This document shows, in pieces, positions 60,447 through 64,000 of a stretch of 64,000 nt of DNA. A program made the translations under genes and the position numbers. Position 1 is the stretch's first letter; every line of letters starts with the position of its first letter. The DNA is from PALSA-1296 sp038210275 (GTDB taxonomy: Bacteria > Bacteroidota > Ignavibacteria > Palsa-1295). The DNA is taken from the NCBI GenBank assembly GCA_038210275.1, contig JBBQWV010000014.1, positions 24,647 through 88,646 of the forward strand, in the 5' to 3' direction. The notes under the pieces are model-generated. The model was not told the origin of the DNA. It saw only the letters and a program-made list of their open reading frames with translations, and did not search any database.

Positions 60447-61867
60447 AATCCTCCTTCACCTTTCCGAATCTTGCGCCGCTTGATCTTGCAATTATTGTTT
60501 TTTATATTGTTGCAAATGCAACGATTGGCTTCGTTACTTTTCGCAAACGAAAAGGGAAGTCCAGCGAAGCCGATGAATTTCTTCTTGCCGGAAGGACGCT
60601 GACACTTCCTGCATTTGTCGCAACACTTGTCTCGACGTGGTATGGAGGCATTATTGCTGTTGGCGAATTTGTCTATGATAAAGGCATCGTTACGTGGATC
60701 GTATTTGGTGTGCCGTATTATTTTGCTGCACTGATCTTCGCATTCTTTCTTGCTAAGCGCGTGAACTCCGACCGCGAGCACGTATCTGTCCCCGATAGAA
60801 TGCGCGCCGTTTATGGACCTCGCGCCGGATACCTCGGTGCAGTGGCAAGTTCATTCATGACTTCACCCGCGCCGTATATCATGATGCTTGCAACGCTTTA
60901 TCAATGGTTCTTCGGAATGAGTTTTTTTCTGAGCGTCACGATTGCCATCGTAACATCCATAGCGTATTTATTCAATGGCGGATTTCGCGCATCCGTGCGC
61001 ACCGATATTCTGCAATTCGTTGTCATGTTTCTCGGATTCATTGTCATTATTCCGTTTTGTTTTTCGACGTTCGGCGGAATCGGATATTTAAATTCACATC
61101 TGCCCGAATCGCATAAAGCTCCCTTCGGTGGATTTAGCATTTGGTATATTCTTGTTTGGTATATCGCCGCGCTGACAACGCTTGTCGATCCGAATGTTCA
61201 TACCCGCGTTTTTGCGGCGCGTTCCACGAAGGTTGCGAAGTACGGAATGCTTGTCTCCGTCGGATTCTGGTTGTTCTTTGATTTTATGACAAATGTTGCG
61301 GGGCTTTATGCTAAAGCATCATTTCCAAATCTTGCCGAAAGCAAATTCGCCTATCCTGCACTTGCCGAAGCAATTCTGCCGCTTGGATTGAAGGGCGTTT
61401 TTTATGCAGGCATGACTGCAACGGTTCTTTCATCAGTAGATTCATTTTTCTTCATGAGCGCAACGATCATCGGACGCGATATTCTCTGGAGAATGTTCGG
61501 CGGCGATGAAGAGCGATCGGTCAAACGCTTCACGCGCATCGGACTTTTTGTGACTGCTATCGTATCGGTCGTTGTTATATCGCTATCCGAAAGAATTTAT
61601 CTGATCTGGTACGCCTTCGCATCCGTGCTCGTGCCGATGCTTCTTCTCCCACTGACACTGAGCTATTTCCCAAAACTTCGCCCCAAAAAATTTATTGCCG
61701 AACTAACGATCATCTCCGGCGGCGGCTTATCCCTTATCGCCTACATCATAGGCATTCTCCGCGGAAATTCCGTCACTCCCGACTATCTCTTCGGCATCGA
61801 GCCGATCTACGTAGGGTTAATGGCAAGCCTTCTTGTAATATTCGTTGGGTGGAGAAAAAAGAACTGA
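60443..61867 (+). CDS. Sodium:solute symporter (SSS family), predicted thiamin-related transporter
   Basis: 474 residues with about 13 membrane helices. SSS features include DEFLLAGRTLTLPAFVATLV, STWYGGIIAVGEF and FYAGMTATVLSSVDSFFFMS (the sodium-binding TM8 region). It overlaps thiN by four bases (ATGA), so translation is coupled, and lies under the TPP riboswitch. In many Bacteroidota the equivalent inner-membrane position is filled by PnuT; SSS-type thiamin transporters (ThiV) are known in other groups. Substrate is therefore inferred as thiamin or HMP. Confidence 0.88.
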   Translation: MKSSFTFPNLAPLDLAIIVFYIVANATIGFVTFRKRKGKSSEADEFLLAGRTLTLPAFVATLVSTWYGGIIAVGEFVYDKGIVTWIVFGVPYYFAALIFAFFLAKRVNSDREHVSVPDRMRAVYGPRAGYLGAVASSFMTSPAPYIMMLATLYQWFFGMSFFLSVTIAIVTSIAYLFNGGFRASVRTDILQFVVMFLGFIVIIPFCFSTFGGIGYLNSHLPESHKAPFGGFSIWYILVWYIAALTTLVDPNVHTRVFAARSTKVAKYGMLVSVGFWLFFDFMTNVAGLYAKASFPNLAESKFAYPALAEAILPLGLKGVFYAGMTATVLSSVDSFFFMSATIIGRDILWRMFGGDEERSVKRFTRIGLFVTAIVSVVVISLSERIYLIWYAFASVLVPMLLLPLTLSYFPKLRPKKFIAELTIISGGGLSLIAYIIGILRGNSVTPDYLFGIEPIYVGLMASLLVIFVGWRKKN

Positions 61868-61939
61868 ATAGATACCCTGAACTATTCATTTCCCGAAGCG
61901 ATTTTATAACGAGAAATCCCTAATTATGAAGCAATAAAA

Positions 61940-64000
61940 ATGCGTCAATTATTCTTGTACTCTCTGTCAAGCCTAGCACTTGTTCTGCTGGTTGCTTCAG
62001 CATCTTCGGCTACTCCCAAAAAACACATAATTTTCTTCGGCGGCAACTTAGGATTTCATTACAGCCCCGATAATCTCGAAGTGATAGTCGGCGATACAAT
62101 TGAGTGGAATGGTGATTTTACAAAGTACGGCTTACAATCCGTTTCTGTTCCAAGTGGCGCTACAAGTTTTAAAGTTGATTCAGTCCTCACGTTCCAATAC
62201 GTTGTTCGCAAGCAAGGTGAATATACTTACCAGAATCCTGTTTATTATTCTATTGGGATGACAGGGACTATTAAAGTAGATACCATTCGTCATGGATTAA
62301 CAAACGAAGGTCGAGAATTTTATTTGGGAATGCTTTATCCAAATTTTAATACTGTTATGTATTTATCAAAATCTCAATATGTAGAGTATTTTTTAAAATA
62401 TTTCAAGGTTTTTGCAATGATTAATTCTCATTATGGTAATGAGGTGAAGATTAGCTATTTTAACGAATTAGGGCAAGAAGTAAAAGAGGCAAGTTATTTA
62501 GTCCCTGCCAATGGGTTTCTCCGGTTGCCGCTTGACACCGGAATGATGCAAATGGATACTGCTTCGGAACATACGGCTTACCGTTCATGCCATATTACTT
62601 CAAGATTTCCTGTTACAGTAGAATATTTAAGTATCGGAGCATGTGCAGGCGGCAGTTACCTTGCGCTTCCGATATTGTCATTAGGGAAGAAATATGTTGT
62701 ATCAAGTTACAATGATAATCCAGGTGAAGGCGCTATATTTCAAGCTTTCGCAAATTATTCAGCAGGTGAATTCTTGATTATAGCGACTGAAAATAATACC
62801 ATTGTTCGTATAACACCTACAACAACAACTGTTGGTGGGCATAGAGGTGTTAAAACCGGTTTCGGGTCAAATGGAATTCCTCACCCTTATCAAGTTGTTC
62901 TGAATAAAGGTGAATGTTATTTAGTCCGGTCTGATGGGCATGATTCTGAACAAGATATTTCAGGTTCTCTCGTGGAATCTACAAATCCTATAGTAGTGAT
63001 CGCAGGGCATGAGAATGCTAATATAGGTGGAGTTAGCCCTTACTCTTTAGATGTCCGTGACTTCATGATAGAACAAATGATACCATACAATTTTTGGGAT
63101 TCATCAGGATACATTACTATTCCTTTAGCAGAATCAAAAATTCAGGCAGAAGAAGGGCACGGAGACTCATACCGTTTTTTTGCATTTGATTCTGTTAACT
63201 TTAATATACATTTAAAGGCCTCCGTATTTGGGACTAATGATGTTTCTATCAGAAGCTTCTCAGTTCCTGAAATACATGATATTACAGATCCTGTAGAAGC
63301 ATTCGGTGAGGGTAAATTTAGTATGATGCAATACGACGAAAGGAGTCATACTTCACAAGGTCCATGGCCAGCGCCAAGTATGATGACCGTTATACCAAAA
63401 TCCAGATGGAAAAAATTTTATTCTTTATTGTTATCTGAGAATGTAGACGTAATACATATGCTTACCTATCCTTATATCAATGTTATTTCTTCACATCTGG
63501 ATGATATTACTGTTTCTGTTAATCAGCAAAACCCAAAGCCTCTCAATAGTCTTCCTGTTCATCAAAGATTTGGCGGAATATCAAGTCAGGATCGATCACT
63601 TATTGGAGTACAATATCGATTATCTCCATCGTTAGAATTTGGACAACCTGACGCATACTCTTTGCAGTCAGAATACCCATTTATGGTCTATTTTTATGAA
63701 ATGAGAGATGTAAGTTATCTTGCACCTGCTTCTGCTACTGAAAAAATGTTTAGTGAATACGCCGCGCCAGCAGGAATGCAACTCAATACAGGAGTAGCTC
63801 CATCATTTAATATTTCGATAGATTCTTCGAATTGCACTTCTTGGCATTTCTGTGTAACTGATACTTCGAAAACTGATCCGGGAATAAAATCGGTGATGCT
63901 TATTGACGATCCGGATGGAGTGTATTTCGAACCCGGCGAGCAATTGAAAAATGTAAGTTTCGATACTCTACTTACTTATTTGCCGAATGAACTTCGTCCA
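61940..64000 (+). CDS. Large secreted protein with degenerate cupredoxin-like and IgGFc-binding-like domains, 3' end missing
   Basis: The ATG at 61940 opens a frame that stays open to the last base (687 codons). Signal peptide MRQLFLYSLSSLALVLLVAS, cut near SSAT. Residues about 30-110 resemble the plastocyanin-like domain common in secreted Bacteroidota proteins (HYSPDNLEVIVGDTIEWNGD to YSIGMTGTIKVD), but the Cys and His copper ligands are absent. Residues about 115-560 resemble an IgGFc-binding protein domain, with NPIVVIAGHENANIGG and DFMIEQMIPYNFW. The last 80 residues read as an Ig-like or adhesion region; a T9SS sorting domain may follow outside the window. Confidence 0.8.
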   Translation, partial: MRQLFLYSLSSLALVLLVASASSATPKKHIIFFGGNLGFHYSPDNLEVIVGDTIEWNGDFTKYGLQSVSVPSGATSFKVDSVLTFQYVVRKQGEYTYQNPVYYSIGMTGTIKVDTIRHGLTNEGREFYLGMLYPNFNTVMYLSKSQYVEYFLKYFKVFAMINSHYGNEVKISYFNELGQEVKEASYLVPANGFLRLPLDTGMMQMDTASEHTAYRSCHITSRFPVTVEYLSIGACAGGSYLALPILSLGKKYVVSSYNDNPGEGAIFQAFANYSAGEFLIIATENNTIVRITPTTTTVGGHRGVKTGFGSNGIPHPYQVVLNKGECYLVRSDGHDSEQDISGSLVESTNPIVVIAGHENANIGGVSPYSLDVRDFMIEQMIPYNFWDSSGYITIPLAESKIQAEEGHGDSYRFFAFDSVNFNIHLKASVFGTNDVSIRSFSVPEIHDITDPVEAFGEGKFSMMQYDERSHTSQGPWPAPSMMTVIPKSRWKKFYSLLLSENVDVIHMLTYPYINVISSHLDDITVSVNQQNPKPLNSLPVHQRFGGISSQDRSLIGVQYRLSPSLEFGQPDAYSLQSEYPFMVYFYEMRDVSYLAPASATEKMFSEYAAPAGMQLNTGVAPSFNISIDSSNCTSWHFCVTDTSKTDPGIKSVMLIDDPDGVYFEPGEQLKNVSFDTLLTYLPNELRP

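Overview
The window reads as a chromosomal segment of a diderm bacterium of the Bacteroidota/Chlorobiota (FCB) radiation, perhaps a Kapabacteria- or Ignavibacteria-like lineage. The evidence is Kdo/LPS genes (kdsA, kdsD, lptC), many lipoproteins and outer-membrane barrels, a TonB receptor, a C-terminal domain of the type IX secretion kind, a GWxTD protein, an atpB with an N-terminal signal peptide in an atp cluster lacking atpD/atpC, and recurrent promoter-like TAnnTTTG boxes of the Bacteroidota type. The taxonomic placement is inference. No rRNA, tRNA, CRISPR array, transposase or prophage was seen.

Layout. 1-476: 5' part of a UvrD/PcrA helicase gene (minus). 477-1867: a repeat-rich intergenic region. 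1868-10552: minus-strand envelope genes: kdsA, an unknown gene, kdsD and lptC (Kdo/LPS), plsC, a lipoprotein, a ZIP transporter, a flippase, a glycosyltransferase and a secreted protein. 10748-20942: plus-strand metabolic and envelope genes (aldehyde dehydrogenase, beta-propeller lipoprotein, an orphan peptide-binding lipoprotein paired with a TPR-LuxR regulator, acyl-CoA dehydrogenase, three barrels, LemA). 20992-30168: a large AsmA-like protein, MsrA, secreted proteins, and thrS-infC-rpmI closed by a terminator with no rplT after rpmI. 30285-38532: an F1Fo ATP synthase operon (atpZ-atpI-like, atpB, E, F, H, A, G) carrying two unrelated secreted-protein genes. 38646-48961: a T9SS-type protein, yggS-divIVA-nuclease lipoprotein, WG-repeat protein, cytochrome c, oxidoreductase, hemB, an EmrAB-type pump and hemL. 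49171-50798: an AT-rich island with a membrane-anchored GH16 glycosidase. 50799-51901: a second repeat-rich intergenic region holding a 416-bp structured element. 51902-57257: coaE, a tandem pair of paralogous barrels, nadB, a TPM protein and a nitrilase. 57313-61867: a TPP-riboswitch operon (TonB receptor, thiN, SSS symporter). 61940 to the end: a large secreted protein with an IgGFc-binding-like region, cut by the window edge.

The most unusual content is non-coding. At least four dispersed repeat families occur. Family A has conserved ends and a palindromic stem whose sequence changes from copy to copy while staying complementary. One complete 114-bp copy sits in frame inside the lptC signal peptide, and removing it in silico restores a textbook lipoprotein signal. 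Families B and D and a shared promoter string recur in the same order in the two large intergenic regions about 50 kb apart. The 416-bp element at 51402-51817 has 19-bp perfect terminal inverted repeats and many internal hairpins, and is the best candidate here for an undescribed RNA or mobile element. Strong hairpins flank atpE, where they could help set the excess of c-subunit.
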